From contig NZ_CP032482.1 of the NCBI RefSeq assembly GCF_003600645.1, positions 1,736,001 to 1,800,000 on the forward strand: a DNA stretch of 64,000 bases, written 5' to 3'. Each line of letters opens with the position of its first letter. Position 1 is the first letter of the stretch. A program made the translations under genes and the position numbers. The notes beneath the pieces were generated by a model that had not been told where the DNA came from, did not search any database, and was given only the letters and a program-made list of their open reading frames with translations. Of this stretch, positions 54,579 to 63,288 are shown piece after piece. Origin of the DNA: Yersinia rochesterensis (GTDB lineage Bacteria > Pseudomonadota > Gammaproteobacteria > Enterobacterales > Enterobacteriaceae).

Positions 54579-56338
54579 CTCAAGGACATCGTGTTGCTCA
54601 GGAACTGACCTTCACCACCAGTGACAAGACGGCATTATTCTACCGTTGCTGGCCCGCGCAGAATGGCCCGGCAAAACGTGTGATAGTGCTGTTTCATCGT
54701 GGTCATGAACACTCGGGGCGCTTACAGCATATTGTTGATGAATTGATGCTGCCGGATGTGACATTTTATGCTTGGGATGCGCGTGGGCATGGTCAGTCAC
54801 CGGGGGACCGAGGATACAGCCCAAGTTTGGCGCGTTCGGTGCAAAATGTTGATGAATTCGTCCGTTTTGCTGCTGTTGATAGCCAAGTGCCGATGCAGGA
54901 TATTATGGTGGTTGCTCAAAGTGTTGGGGCGGTGCTGGTCTCGACCTGGGTACATGATTATGCGCCCAAAATTCGCGGTATGATTTTAGCCTCACCGGCG
55001 TTTAAGGTAAAATTGTATGTGCCGTTTGCTCGCCCAGGATTAACTCTGATGCACCGGCTTCGCGGGCTGTTTTACGTTAAATCCTATGTTAAAGGTAAAT
55101 TCCTGACCCATGATGCATCGCGAGTGGCCAGTTTTGATAACGACCCGCTGGTTAGTCGCCCGATTGCCGTCAATATCCTGTTGGATCTTTACCGTGCCGC
55201 CGAGCGCATTGTGCAAGATGCCGCGGCCATAACCCTACCAACACAATTGCTGATTTCCGGCGATGACTTTGTCGTTCACCGTGCGCCGCAGCAGAAATTT
55301 TATCAGCGACTCAGCAGCTCGGTGAAAGAACAGCATATATTGCCCGGCTTTTATCACGATACTTTGGGCGAGCAAGACCGGCAACTGGCCTTCGATAAGA
55401 TGCGAGTCTTTATTGAACGGCTCTATGGCGAAAAATTGCCTCAGCATAGTTACCGCTATGAAGACCGCTGGAGCGTCAGTGCCGATTGCTATCGTGCGCT
55501 GCAAGTGCCGCTGAAACCTTACTCTGCCGAAGGGCTGTACTATAGCGCATTGCGTTATGGCATGAAGACGTTGGGCAGCAGTGCTACCGGAGTGCGTTTG
55601 GGATTTGAAACCGGTTTTGACTCGGGCAGTACGCTGGATTATGTCTATCGCAACCAGCCGGAGGGCAAAAATAAGCTGGGGCAGTATATTGATAAACAAT
55701 ACCTTAATAGTATTGGTTGGCGCGGCATTCGCATGCGCAAAGTGCATTTGCAGCAAAGCATTCAAATGGCACTTCAGCAGTTGCGCGATAAAAACATGCC
55801 GCTGCGCATTGTGGATATTGCGGCAGGTCATGGCCGCTATGTGTTGGATGCGCTGACTGACCAGCATGATGTTGAGCAAATTCTACTGCGAGATTATAGC
55901 GAGCTGAATGTGGATAAAGGGCAAGCCATGATTGCAGAGCGTAATTTGACCGCGGTTGCGCGTTTTGAAAAAGGCGATGCTTTCGATCGAGATTCATTGG
56001 CAAGTTTGGCCCCAAATCCGACACTGGCTATTGTTTCCGGTTTATATGAGTTATTCCCCCAAAATGACATAATTGAGGCGTCATTGGCGGGGCTGGCGGC
56101 GGCGGTTCCTGCCGGAGGCGTATTGATTTACACCGGCCAACCTTGGCATCCGCAACTTAAAATGATTGCCCGTGCATTGACCAGCCATCAAGGTGGACAA
56201 CCTTGGGTTATGCGAGTCCGCAGTCAGGGCGAGATGGATGCTCTGGTTGAGCAGGCCGGCTTTGATAAATGTCATCAACTGATTGATGAGTGGGGTATTT
56301 TCACGGTCTCTCTGGCGGTGCGCCGTGCTGATGACTGA
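54575..56338 (+). CDS. ynbC: Hydrolase-methyltransferase fusion, YnbC-like
   Basis: This 587-aa protein has two domains. Residues about 1-280 form an alpha/beta hydrolase of the lysophospholipase kind (FHRGHEHSGR, WDARGHGQSPGD, nucleophile in VAQSVGAVL, late His in GFYHDTLGE). Residues about 300-587 form a Rossmann methyltransferase (RIVDIAAGHGRYVLDAL). It starts at GTG 54575, overlapping the acyltransferase. The combination suggests remodelling of a lipid product, but the substrate is unknown. Confidence 0.85.
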   Translation: MTQGHRVAQELTFTTSDKTALFYRCWPAQNGPAKRVIVLFHRGHEHSGRLQHIVDELMLPDVTFYAWDARGHGQSPGDRGYSPSLARSVQNVDEFVRFAAVDSQVPMQDIMVVAQSVGAVLVSTWVHDYAPKIRGMILASPAFKVKLYVPFARPGLTLMHRLRGLFYVKSYVKGKFLTHDASRVASFDNDPLVSRPIAVNILLDLYRAAERIVQDAAAITLPTQLLISGDDFVVHRAPQQKFYQRLSSSVKEQHILPGFYHDTLGEQDRQLAFDKMRVFIERLYGEKLPQHSYRYEDRWSVSADCYRALQVPLKPYSAEGLYYSALRYGMKTLGSSATGVRLGFETGFDSGSTLDYVYRNQPEGKNKLGQYIDKQYLNSIGWRGIRMRKVHLQQSIQMALQQLRDKNMPLRIVDIAAGHGRYVLDALTDQHDVEQILLRDYSELNVDKGQAMIAERNLTAVARFEKGDAFDRDSLASLAPNPTLAIVSGLYELFPQNDIIEASLAGLAAAVPAGGVLIYTGQPWHPQLKMIARALTSHQGGQPWVMRVRSQGEMDALVEQAGFDKCHQLIDEWGIFTVSLAVRRADD

Positions 56339-57644
56339 GGGGGATAGTACGGTAACACGCAAGCAACTCTGGCGGCGTGCTGTGCTGTGGCTGTTGTTGC
56401 TGGCTCCACTGTTTTTTATCAGCTACGGCCAGACCAATCAGTTTACTGCCAGCCGCTCCGGGGTAAGTAGTGTGGTGTATGGTTGGGAGCACCATATTCC
56501 TTTTTTGCCATGGACGATTGTGCCCTATTGGAGTATTGACCTGCTCTATGGTCTATCATTATTTATCTGCACTTCGTTGCGCGAACAGACTCGCCATGCA
56601 CTCAGGTTAATCATGGCATCGCTGGTGGCGTGCCTGGGCTTCCTGCTGTTTCCACTCAAATTCAGCTTTATTCGCCCAGTCACTGATGGGCCTTTCGGCT
56701 GGTTATTTCAGCAACTCGAACTGTTTGATTTGCCTTACAATCAGGCACCGTCATTGCACATCATGCTGGCCTGGTTGCTGTGGCTGCGCTTTTGGCCACA
56801 TTGCCAAGGGATATTGCGTTGGCTGATGACTGGCTGGTTTGCATTGATTGCAGTATCTGTCCTGACTACCTGGCAACACCATGTCATTGATATTGCAACG
56901 GGATTAGCAGCGGGAGTGATTGTCAGTTATCTGATCCCGATAAAAAGCCATTGGTGCTGGCAACGACCCAGTCGCTCATCCCTGAAACTGGCACTTTGGT
57001 ACGGTAGCGCCGCCTTATTAGTGGGAGGGCTAGGACTAGGGTTACAAGGTGGGGGTTATGTGCTGGTGTGGCCTGCACTTTCTTTGCTCGCGGTGACGGC
57101 GGGTTATTGTGGTTGGGGGATTGGGGTGTTCCAAAAAGAGGCCGATGGCAGACTATCGCCGTCAGCACGGCTGCTATTATGGCCTTATCGATTGGGGGCC
57201 TGGCTGTCGATGTATGCGTTCACCCGCCCCTTGCCGCAAGCGGTACCTGTGGCTGATGGTGTTTTTATCGGCAGTTATCCACGAACACAGCTATTACAGG
57301 CAAGCACATTGGATGTCACAGCAGAATTTAGTCGCAGCGATTATAGCCGCAATAAACCTTATATATGCTGCCCATTGATGGATTTAATGGTGCCCAATCA
57401 GCAGCAACTGGCTCTGGCGGTCACAAAACTTAATCAATTACATCAGCAACATGGCACAGTTTTGGTGCATTGCGCGCTGGGAATGTCTCGCAGCGCGCTG
57501 GTGATTGCCGCATGGTTACTTGATCAAGGGCGAGTTGCTACACCGCAAGCAGCGGCTGAATTATTACGGCAAGTTCGCCCACAAGTGGTATTGCAGCCTC
57601 AGCATTTGCAGGTTCTTGCGCAAAGAAGGAAAATTACATGTTAA
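56331..57644 (+). CDS. ynbD: PAP2 plus dual-specificity phosphatase fusion, YnbD-like
   Basis: This membrane protein of about 437 aa joins a PAP2-type lipid phosphatase domain (KFSFIRP, APSLHIM, HHVIDIATG) with a C-terminal dual-specificity phosphatase (HCALGMSR, the CX5R catalytic loop). The start ATG 56331 overlaps the ynbC stop; the longer frame from 56283 is less likely. One or both domains may remove a phosphate from a phosphatidyl-X-phosphate made by the operon. A PTPMT1-like role in lipid synthesis is by analogy. Confidence 0.87.
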   Translation: MTEGDSTVTRKQLWRRAVLWLLLLAPLFFISYGQTNQFTASRSGVSSVVYGWEHHIPFLPWTIVPYWSIDLLYGLSLFICTSLREQTRHALRLIMASLVACLGFLLFPLKFSFIRPVTDGPFGWLFQQLELFDLPYNQAPSLHIMLAWLLWLRFWPHCQGILRWLMTGWFALIAVSVLTTWQHHVIDIATGLAAGVIVSYLIPIKSHWCWQRPSRSSLKLALWYGSAALLVGGLGLGLQGGGYVLVWPALSLLAVTAGYCGWGIGVFQKEADGRLSPSARLLLWPYRLGAWLSMYAFTRPLPQAVPVADGVFIGSYPRTQLLQASTLDVTAEFSRSDYSRNKPYICCPLMDLMVPNQQQLALAVTKLNQLHQQHGTVLVHCALGMSRSALVIAAWLLDQGRVATPQAAAELLRQVRPQVVLQPQHLQVLAQRRKITC

Positions 57645-58039
57645 ATCACCCGGTGGCTGGGCAGGTTCTGACAATTCATCTTGCCAGTTGGCGTTATCTT
57701 GCTGCGTTGACTGTGCCGCCGATAATCTTTGCCCTGTGGGGTGCCGATAGTATTGTCGCGGGATTGTTACTGCTGTTGGCGGGTGTGACACATTATTATT
57801 GTTGGCGCTTATGGCTTGATGAGCGCCTATTTACATTGCTCTATGCCCACGAGCCACAAACGGCAGATTTTGATGCTGCATTGGCACAGTTGTGGGGGAA
57901 AAAAACGACGGATGGGCGCTCGTTAGACTCGCGCTGGCGAGGGGCGGCTAAATTGTTGCGGCGTGCGATGGTCAGCAGTTTATTATTGTGGTTGCTGATG
58001 GTTGTTGCACCCGTGACTGACTTGATAGCCGTGCAGTGA
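57638..58039 (+). CDS. Small membrane protein at the end of the ynb operon
   Basis: This 133-aa protein overlaps the ynbD stop by 7 bp. It has two N-terminal hydrophobic segments (YLAALTVPPIIFALWGA and IVAGLLLLLAGVTHYYCW) and one near the C-terminus (MVSSLLLWLLMVVAPV). I do not recognise the family. Its coupling to ynbD suggests a helper role in the same membrane pathway. Confidence 0.75.
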   Translation: MLNHPVAGQVLTIHLASWRYLAALTVPPIIFALWGADSIVAGLLLLLAGVTHYYCWRLWLDERLFTLLYAHEPQTADFDAALAQLWGKKTTDGRSLDSRWRGAAKLLRRAMVSSLLLWLLMVVAPVTDLIAVQ

Positions 58040-58063
58040 GAAATTATTATTGGCAAAGATAAT

Positions 58064-58091
58064 AAAACGGCGCAGTATCAGCGCCGTTTTA
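58064..58091 (+). terminator. Terminator of the ynb operon
   Basis: AAAACGGCGC and GCGCCGTTTT pair around AGTATCA, 25 bp after the last gene. Confidence 0.88.
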
Positions 58092-58112
58092 TTAATCAGG
58101 GAACAGAAAGGT

Positions 58113-58205
58113 CTAAGGGGCTTTTTTCTTGCCAAAAATCTTCAGTAAAGCGCCAACGGCACAACCAATCACTACACCTAAAATGACCCATTCAGTAAAT
58201 GACAT
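58113..58205 (-). CDS. 30-residue putative membrane protein
   Basis: From ATG 58205 the minus strand encodes 30 residues: a short start MSFTEW, a hydrophobic helix VILGVVIGCAVGALLKIF with glycine-zipper spacing, and a basic tail GKKKAP ending in TAG. AAAGGGTCTGAAT upstream contains an AGGG ribosome site about 9 bases away. It has the make-up of a genuine single-pass membrane micropeptide. The function is unknown. Confidence 0.55.
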   Translation of the reverse strand: MSFTEWVILGVVIGCAVGALLKIFGKKKAP

Positions 58206-58296
58206 ATTCAGACCCTTTTATTCGTTTGGCCTGATTATATAAACTATTCCCTACTTGTCCATGCTTGGGCAACTCAACATTGATAGCTCCACGGCC

Positions 58297-59574
58297 TTAC
58301 AGCTTCGCTAACATCTCTCGGGTGACCAGTACAATTCCACTTTCCGAACGATAAAAACGACGAGCATCTTCATCCGCGTTTTCACCAATCACCATGCCTT
58401 CGGGGATAACACTGGCACGGTCTACGACACAGCGATGTAGCCGGCAAGAACGCCCCACATTGACGTCGGGCAGTAATACACAAGAATCGATATTACAGAA
58501 TGAATTGACTCGTACTCGAGAAAATAACACCGAGTTGACCACGACTGAGCCGGAGATAAAACAGCCGCCTGACACCAACGTATTCATGGTCATACCATGG
58601 CTGCCAGAGCGATCTTGTACAAATTTTGCCGGTGGCAATGGCTCGGCATAGGTGCGTATCGGCCAATGTGAATCATACATATCTAATTCTGGCGTGATAG
58701 CCGCTTGGTCGAGGTTTGCTTGCCAATAGGCATCTAATGTCCCGACATCACGCCAATAATAAGGGGCGTCGGGTGAAGTGGAAACACAAGATAATGAGAA
58801 CGGATGTGCCCAAACATGGCCCTGTTCGGTGATTTTAGGCAGAATATCTTTACCAAAGTCATGGCTGCTGTTTTCGTCCGCGTGATCGCTCTCAAGTAGA
58901 CCAAACAGAAATTCGGCGTTAAACACATAAATTCCCATACTGGCCAGACTGCTATTAGGCTTTCCGGGCAGAGTGGGAGGGTCTTCAGGTTTCTCCCAAA
59001 ACATTTTCACTTGTAACTCTTCGGAGACCTCCATCACACCGAAGGCCGTTGCTTCCGCCTTGGGCACTTCGATACAGGCCACGGTGCAGGCTGCACCACT
59101 TTCTACGTGATCGAGCAGCATGCGAGAATAATCCATCTTATAAATATGATCTCCCGCTAAAATCACTACATATTCAGCATGATAGCGGCGAATAATATCT
59201 AAATTCTGGAAAACCGCATCTGCGGTGCCGGTATACCAGTGCTCCCGCCCCTGGCGTTGTTGCGCGGGCAATAAGTCCACAAACTCATTCATCTCTTCAC
59301 TGAGAAATGACCAACCATGCTGGATATGTTGCACCAAAGTATGGGACTGATACTGCGTTATCACGCCGATGCGACGAATACCTGAATTAAGGCAATTTGA
59401 TAGTGCGAAGTCGATAATGCGGTATTTTCCGCCGAAATGAACAGCGGGCTTTGCTCGGACAGACGTAAGATCTTTAAGACGTGAACCGCGACCACCTGCA
59501 AGAATCAGGGCTACGGCTTTATTGGGAAGTTGTCTGGCCGACATGACTCTATCGATATCACCTGCTTTCCGCAT
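58297..59574 (-). CDS. glgC: Glucose-1-phosphate adenylyltransferase, solitary copy
   Basis: This 425-aa ADP-glucose synthase has [16 protein letters not shown] (catalytic nucleotide site), [34 protein letters not shown] and the C-terminal LbetaH domain ([19 protein letters not shown]). The start MRKAGDIDR at 59574 is preferred for its AAGGAA site; earlier in-frame starts run to 59706. It stands alone, not in a glgBXCAP operon, so the genome probably has another glgC. It is divergent from the phytase gene. Confidence 0.9.
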   Translation of the reverse strand: MRKAGDIDRVMSARQLPNKAVALILAGGRGSRLKDLTSVRAKPAVHFGGKYRIIDFALSNCLNSGIRRIGVITQYQSHTLVQHIQHGWSFLSEEMNEFVDLLPAQQRQGREHWYTGTADAVFQNLDIIRRYHAEYVVILAGDHIYKMDYSRMLLDHVESGAACTVACIEVPKAEATAFGVMEVSEELQVKMFWEKPEDPPTLPGKPNSSLASMGIYVFNAEFLFGLLESDHADENSSHDFGKDILPKITEQGHVWAHPFSLSCVSTSPDAPYYWRDVGTLDAYWQANLDQAAITPELDMYDSHWPIRTYAEPLPPAKFVQDRSGSHGMTMNTLVSGGCFISGSVVVNSVLFSRVRVNSFCNIDSCVLLPDVNVGRSCRLHRCVVDRASVIPEGMVIGENADEDARRFYRSESGIVLVTREMLAKL

Positions 59575-59887
59575 GTCAGATTCCTTATCATTTGTATGTA
59601 TAGCCGCTGGATTATGGGCTATATCCATCAATCCTAATGTGCCAAATACTGCCCGGATAATGACCGGATTTATGCCTCCTTTAAGTATAAGTATCGTCAA
59701 TAACATAATCGGCTAATTATCGTTATAACAATGAGAAGCGAATCAAATTTAGCGTGTTCAGGTTGAAATTTTACGTCAACTCACTTCATGGATGGAGTGG
59801 CATTGCTTTCTACATTGTTAGGTTTGTGATCCTCGACCATACTCGATAGGGCAAAAGTATTCGTAGTTTTAATAAGGATATAAAATT
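59575..59887. promoter_or_regulatory. Divergent glgC/appA control region
   Basis: This 313-bp spacer should contain both promoters. The frame of glgC remains open to 59706, so part may be translated if an earlier start is used. AATAAGGATATAAAATT before 59888 gives appA a clear ribosome site. No operator was identified. Confidence 0.45.
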
Positions 59888-61213
59888 ATGACAATAGCAA
59901 AAGAATATCTGTGGTTGTCGGCACTCACTTTGGCGCTGAGTAGTTCTACGCTGAGTGCTGCACCGCTTGCAGCACAACCGACCGGTTACACTTTGGAGCG
60001 CGTGGTGATTTTGAGCCGCCACGGTGTTCGTTCCCCGACGAAACAAACACAGTTAATGAATGATGTTACACCTGACAAATGGCCTCAATGGCCAGTAAAA
60101 GCGGGCTATTTAACGCCGCGAGGAGCAGAGTTAGTCACCTTAATGGGCGGTTTTTATGGTGAGTATTTCCGCAGCCATGGGCTGTTGCCAGCGGGGTGCC
60201 CGGCAGACGGGGCCGTCTATGTGCAGGCTGATATTGACCAACGCACCCGCTTAACCGGACAGGCATTTCTGGACGGTATCGCCCCGGATTGCGGCCTGAA
60301 AGTACATTATCAAGCTGATTTGAAAAAAGTTGACCCGTTATTCCACACTGTCGAGGCGGGGGTCTGTAAATTGGACCCAACGAAAACTTATCAGGCTGTT
60401 GAAGAACGACTGGGTGGGCCATTAAGTGAGCTGAGTCAGCGCTATGCCAAGCCCTTTGCCCTGATGGGCGAGGTGCTGAATTTTACAGCTTCACCTTATT
60501 GTCAGTCATTGCAACAAAACAGAAAAAGCTGTGATTTCGCGACTTTTGCAGCAAATGAAATCAAAGTAAATAAAGAAGGGACAAAAGTTTCATTGAGTGG
60601 GCCACTGGCGCTATCGTCGACATTGGGTGAAATTTTCCTGTTACAAAATTCGCAGGCCATGCCCGATGTCGCCTGGCACCGTCTCAGCGGTGAAGAAAAT
60701 TGGGTTTCATTATTGTCACTGCATAATGCACAGTTCGATTTGATGGCCAAAACCCCTTATATCGCCCGGCATAAAGGAACTCCGCTATTGCAGCAAATTG
60801 ATACGGCATTAGTGTTGCAACGTGATGCTCAGGGACAAACCTTGCCGCTATCACCGCAAACCAAATTGCTGTTTCTCGGAGGACATGACACCAATATCGC
60901 CAACATTGCCGGTATGTTAGGAGCTAATTGGCAATTACCGCAGCAGCCCGATAACACCCCGCCAGGTGGCGGACTTGTTTTTGAATTATGGCAGAATCCG
61001 GATAACCATCAACACTATGTGGCCGTGAAAATGTTCTATCAAACGATGGAGCAGTTGCGCAATGCTGATAAGTTAGACTTGAAGAATAACCCGGCAAGAA
61101 TTGTTCCGATTGCCATTGAAGGCTGTGAGAACGAGGGTGATAACAAACTTTGTCAGCTTGAGACTTTCCAAAAGAAAGTCGCCCAAGTGATCGAGCCTGT
61201 ATGTCATATTTAG
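59888..61213 (+). CDS. appA: Periplasmic histidine acid phytase, AppA type
   Basis: This 441-aa enzyme hydrolyses phytate and other phosphate monoesters. A signal peptide ends near LSAAPLAAQ. The catalytic RHGVRSPTKQTQLMNDVTPD begins near residue 40 and the proton-donor motif is GGHDTN. The sequence follows E. coli AppA closely, including WPQWPVKAGYLTPRG and the DNTPPGGGLVFE segment. HDTN separates it from the related glucose-1-phosphatase Agp. The length equals known Yersinia phytases. Confidence 0.93.
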   Translation: MTIAKEYLWLSALTLALSSSTLSAAPLAAQPTGYTLERVVILSRHGVRSPTKQTQLMNDVTPDKWPQWPVKAGYLTPRGAELVTLMGGFYGEYFRSHGLLPAGCPADGAVYVQADIDQRTRLTGQAFLDGIAPDCGLKVHYQADLKKVDPLFHTVEAGVCKLDPTKTYQAVEERLGGPLSELSQRYAKPFALMGEVLNFTASPYCQSLQQNRKSCDFATFAANEIKVNKEGTKVSLSGPLALSSTLGEIFLLQNSQAMPDVAWHRLSGEENWVSLLSLHNAQFDLMAKTPYIARHKGTPLLQQIDTALVLQRDAQGQTLPLSPQTKLLFLGGHDTNIANIAGMLGANWQLPQQPDNTPPGGGLVFELWQNPDNHQHYVAVKMFYQTMEQLRNADKLDLKNNPARIVPIAIEGCENEGDNKLCQLETFQKKVAQVIEPVCHI

Positions 61214-61350
61214 GCTGAAATTATTCGGAGTTAATGCGTATTGTCGAATAAGTCAAAAGACCACAGTGTAATAGGGTTTTGTAATGTGGGTTTATTATCT
61301 GTGGTTATTAACAGTGATTTATTATGATTAATGCTATATAAATAAAAGCC

Positions 61351-61380
61351 GGGGCTATCTATTAAATATAGATAAGCCCC
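61351..61380 (-). terminator. Terminator downstream of the small gene at 61.5 kb
   Basis: GGGGCTATCTAT and ATAGATAAGCCCC form a stem with one bulged base. On the minus strand it is followed by GGCTTTTATTTAT. It may also stop appA transcription. Confidence 0.6.
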
Positions 61381-61446
61381 AGAAGCAAGTGATAGCATCA
61401 ATAAGACAAGTGTTCAATTAGCGGAAGCATTACAATTTAAGTATTA

Positions 61447-61647
61447 TTAACCTAGTCTGACTAAATCGAAAGGCACATGGCGTTCACCGGTATGTAGCAG
61501 CTCTACAACCCGCTCGCGCTCAGCTTGTATAGGTGCCAAACCCTCGGCATGAATAGCCTTTGCTACGTCAATTTCTCCTGTTTGTGCGACCATGACACGT
61601 TTGCCTGGAATAATTTGGTTTCTATTTCTGTCATAGACCTTAACCAT
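61447..61647 (-). CDS. Small hypothetical cytosolic protein
   Basis: This 66-aa protein starts at ATG 61647 behind a strong GGAGG seven bases upstream; the in-frame TTG 12 bp earlier is rejected. It is hydrophilic, contains VKVYDRNRNQIIPGKRVMVA and ends VPFDLVRLG, with no signal peptide or helix. I do not recognise the family. It is monocistronic with its own terminator, which supports a real gene. Confidence 0.7.
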   Translation of the reverse strand: MVKVYDRNRNQIIPGKRVMVAQTGEIDVAKAIHAEGLAPIQAERERVVELLHTGERHVPFDLVRLG

Positions 61648-61928
61648 ATTAACCTCCAATAGTTATCTGATAAGGTTCAATAGGTATCGGGTGTAAATTT
61701 CACACCTAAAATAAAACCAATATCTAAGATATAAACCTATTGTTAACATAAAACCGAACAGCTAAATAACTTTTACCTATGGACTTCGCTCAATAAGGTC
61801 AATTTGTTTGCCTCAGTTAAGCTATTATGGAGTTGGCTTACATACTGTGAAAAATGATATTTATTTTTTTAGTAGAGATCAAGTCGTATAAGCATTTTTT
61901 TATCATGTATAGGCTGGAATAAAAAACC
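61648..61928. other. Spacer between the small gene and the IS10-like element
   Basis: This 281-bp AT-rich stretch holds the promoter of the small gene. Its far end, AAAAAACCCG up to 61930, is the distal arm of the kdoO terminator split by the IS. No other gene is seen. Confidence 0.4.
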
Positions 61929-61937
61929 CGCATTGTC
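61929..61937. repeat. 9-bp target duplication, left copy
   Basis: CGCATTGTC here and at 63239-63247 flank the IS10-like element exactly. Confidence 0.95.
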
Positions 61938-63238
61938 CTGAGGGATCCCCACTAATTCAGCGCTAATAAACCAACACCATACTTCGGTAGGTTTTGGCGA
62001 GGTGATTAAGAACTGCATCCAGTGCTGTTCGCGTTAAAATTAGCGGAGAGTGTCGCAAGATATTCTCCGCTAATGTCAGATAAGATATAACCCGTCGTGA
62101 CTTAAGGCTGTTAGCCTGATACCTCAGATGTAACCCTTTATTTTCAGCATGATAGCCAAGTAACCATAATACTGCCGTGCTTAACGTTGCCAGAAGACTT
62201 AACACCAGTATACGCCCCGCTGTGCGGCTGTGACTGGCGCGAAGCCCAAAGCCAAAACGTTCACTTTTCTCATCGCGAAAATTCTGCTCTATCTGCATCC
62301 TGCGACTGTATAACTTCATGACTTCACGTGGTTTAAACTCCTCTGTACTGCTAAAAATAAGCCACGGTTCTTTTGCTGCGGCGCGTCCGTCCCGCTCCTG
62401 CGAATAGCGAGATATCCGGCAACGGGCACGTTTATTCTGCCGCCCTTTGGGTTCCTTTTTATGCAGGTAAAAGTGACCATCACAGCGGGCATATTCTGCA
62501 CGTGCGAGTGTCCCCGGCCCCAGATATTCAGGTTGGCCACTGGCCGATAATTCCTGCCGCCTGAACCAGTGCTCACCTTTTTTATCCAGCCGGAGCTGGA
62601 TATTGCCTCTGACTCGCCCGATAAAATCCCAACCCAATGATTTAATATGGTGAAACCAGGCATTTTGAAAACCGGCGTCAGTGACGATGAGTACCTTTTT
62701 ATCAGGCGCAATAGCGGTGGCGATAGAATTCAGGAACTCTTTTTGTATCAATGCATTCTGTTGGTTATGCGAGGGAACAATTTGGCTCATTAACGGGATG
62801 GAACGACCATCACAAATCAGGCTGGCGCGTAAGACGTGGAATGCCTGTGAGGGATAACCACTCCAGTCAACAGCAATAACACACCAGGGAAGTCGGCGCG
62901 TAAGTAACGAAGTAATATTACGAAATATCAGAGGGATGTCATGGTGAAGAGCCGTATTACCTAACAGCCGGTCAACCCGTTTTATCTTGTGTTTTACCTG
63001 AGCGGTTCCCGGCAGATGGCGTCCGATACTGGTCAGGGTCAGAGAAGCGCCACGCGTCAATGCAACGGTTGCATCAATCAGGGCATTTTGACGATATTGA
63101 TGAAACGGGGCTAAAGCGCCCCGGAAAAAGTTCTGGCATACTTTACGGGCAGGCATAGAGTTGATCTCGCTGAATTGGTTGCACAATCAGTAGATCATAT
63201 TTTCTCTATGCCTGTCCTTTTTTCTGGGGATTCACCAG
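61938..63238 (-). mobile_element. IS4-family element of the IS10 kind
   Basis: The element is 1301 bp, bounded by inverted ends CTGAGGGATCCCC (left) and, on the other strand, CTGGTGAATCCCC (right). These resemble IS10 ends (CTGAxxxATCCCC). It is flanked by the perfect 9-bp duplication CGCATTGTC and encodes one intact transposase, so it is complete and probably recent. Confidence 0.93.
61963..63156 (-). CDS. IS10-like transposase (IS4 family)
   Basis: This transposase of about 397 aa has the DDE residues in IAVDWSGY, VLIVTDAGFQN and the YREK-like C-terminal motif YSRRMQIEQNFRDEKSERFG, which contains the catalytic Glu. The start MPARKVCQNFF at 63156 is chosen; ATG 63186 also lies in frame. No frameshift or stop interrupts it. 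Confidence 0.92.
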   Translation of the reverse strand: MPARKVCQNFFRGALAPFHQYRQNALIDATVALTRGASLTLTSIGRHLPGTAQVKHKIKRVDRLLGNTALHHDIPLIFRNITSLLTRRLPWCVIAVDWSGYPSQAFHVLRASLICDGRSIPLMSQIVPSHNQQNALIQKEFLNSIATAIAPDKKVLIVTDAGFQNAWFHHIKSLGWDFIGRVRGNIQLRLDKKGEHWFRRQELSASGQPEYLGPGTLARAEYARCDGHFYLHKKEPKGRQNKRARCRISRYSQERDGRAAAKEPWLIFSSTEEFKPREVMKLYSRRMQIEQNFRDEKSERFGFGLRASHSRTAGRILVLSLLATLSTAVLWLLGYHAENKGLHLRYQANSLKSRRVISYLTLAENILRHSPLILTRTALDAVLNHLAKTYRSMVLVY

Positions 63239-63247
63239 CGCATTGTC
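63239..63247. repeat. 9-bp target duplication, right copy
   Basis: CGCATTGTC matches 61929-61937. It falls in the loop and stem edge of the kdoO terminator. Confidence 0.95.
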
Positions 63248-63288
63248 AGCGGATTTTATGTAGGCAGTATTCAATCGCCAGCAATGTG

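Noticed and set aside
59888..61213. Glucose-1-phosphatase (Agp) as the identity of the phosphatase gene
   Set aside because: HDTN and the overall sequence follow AppA phytase; Agp differs in the proton-donor motif.
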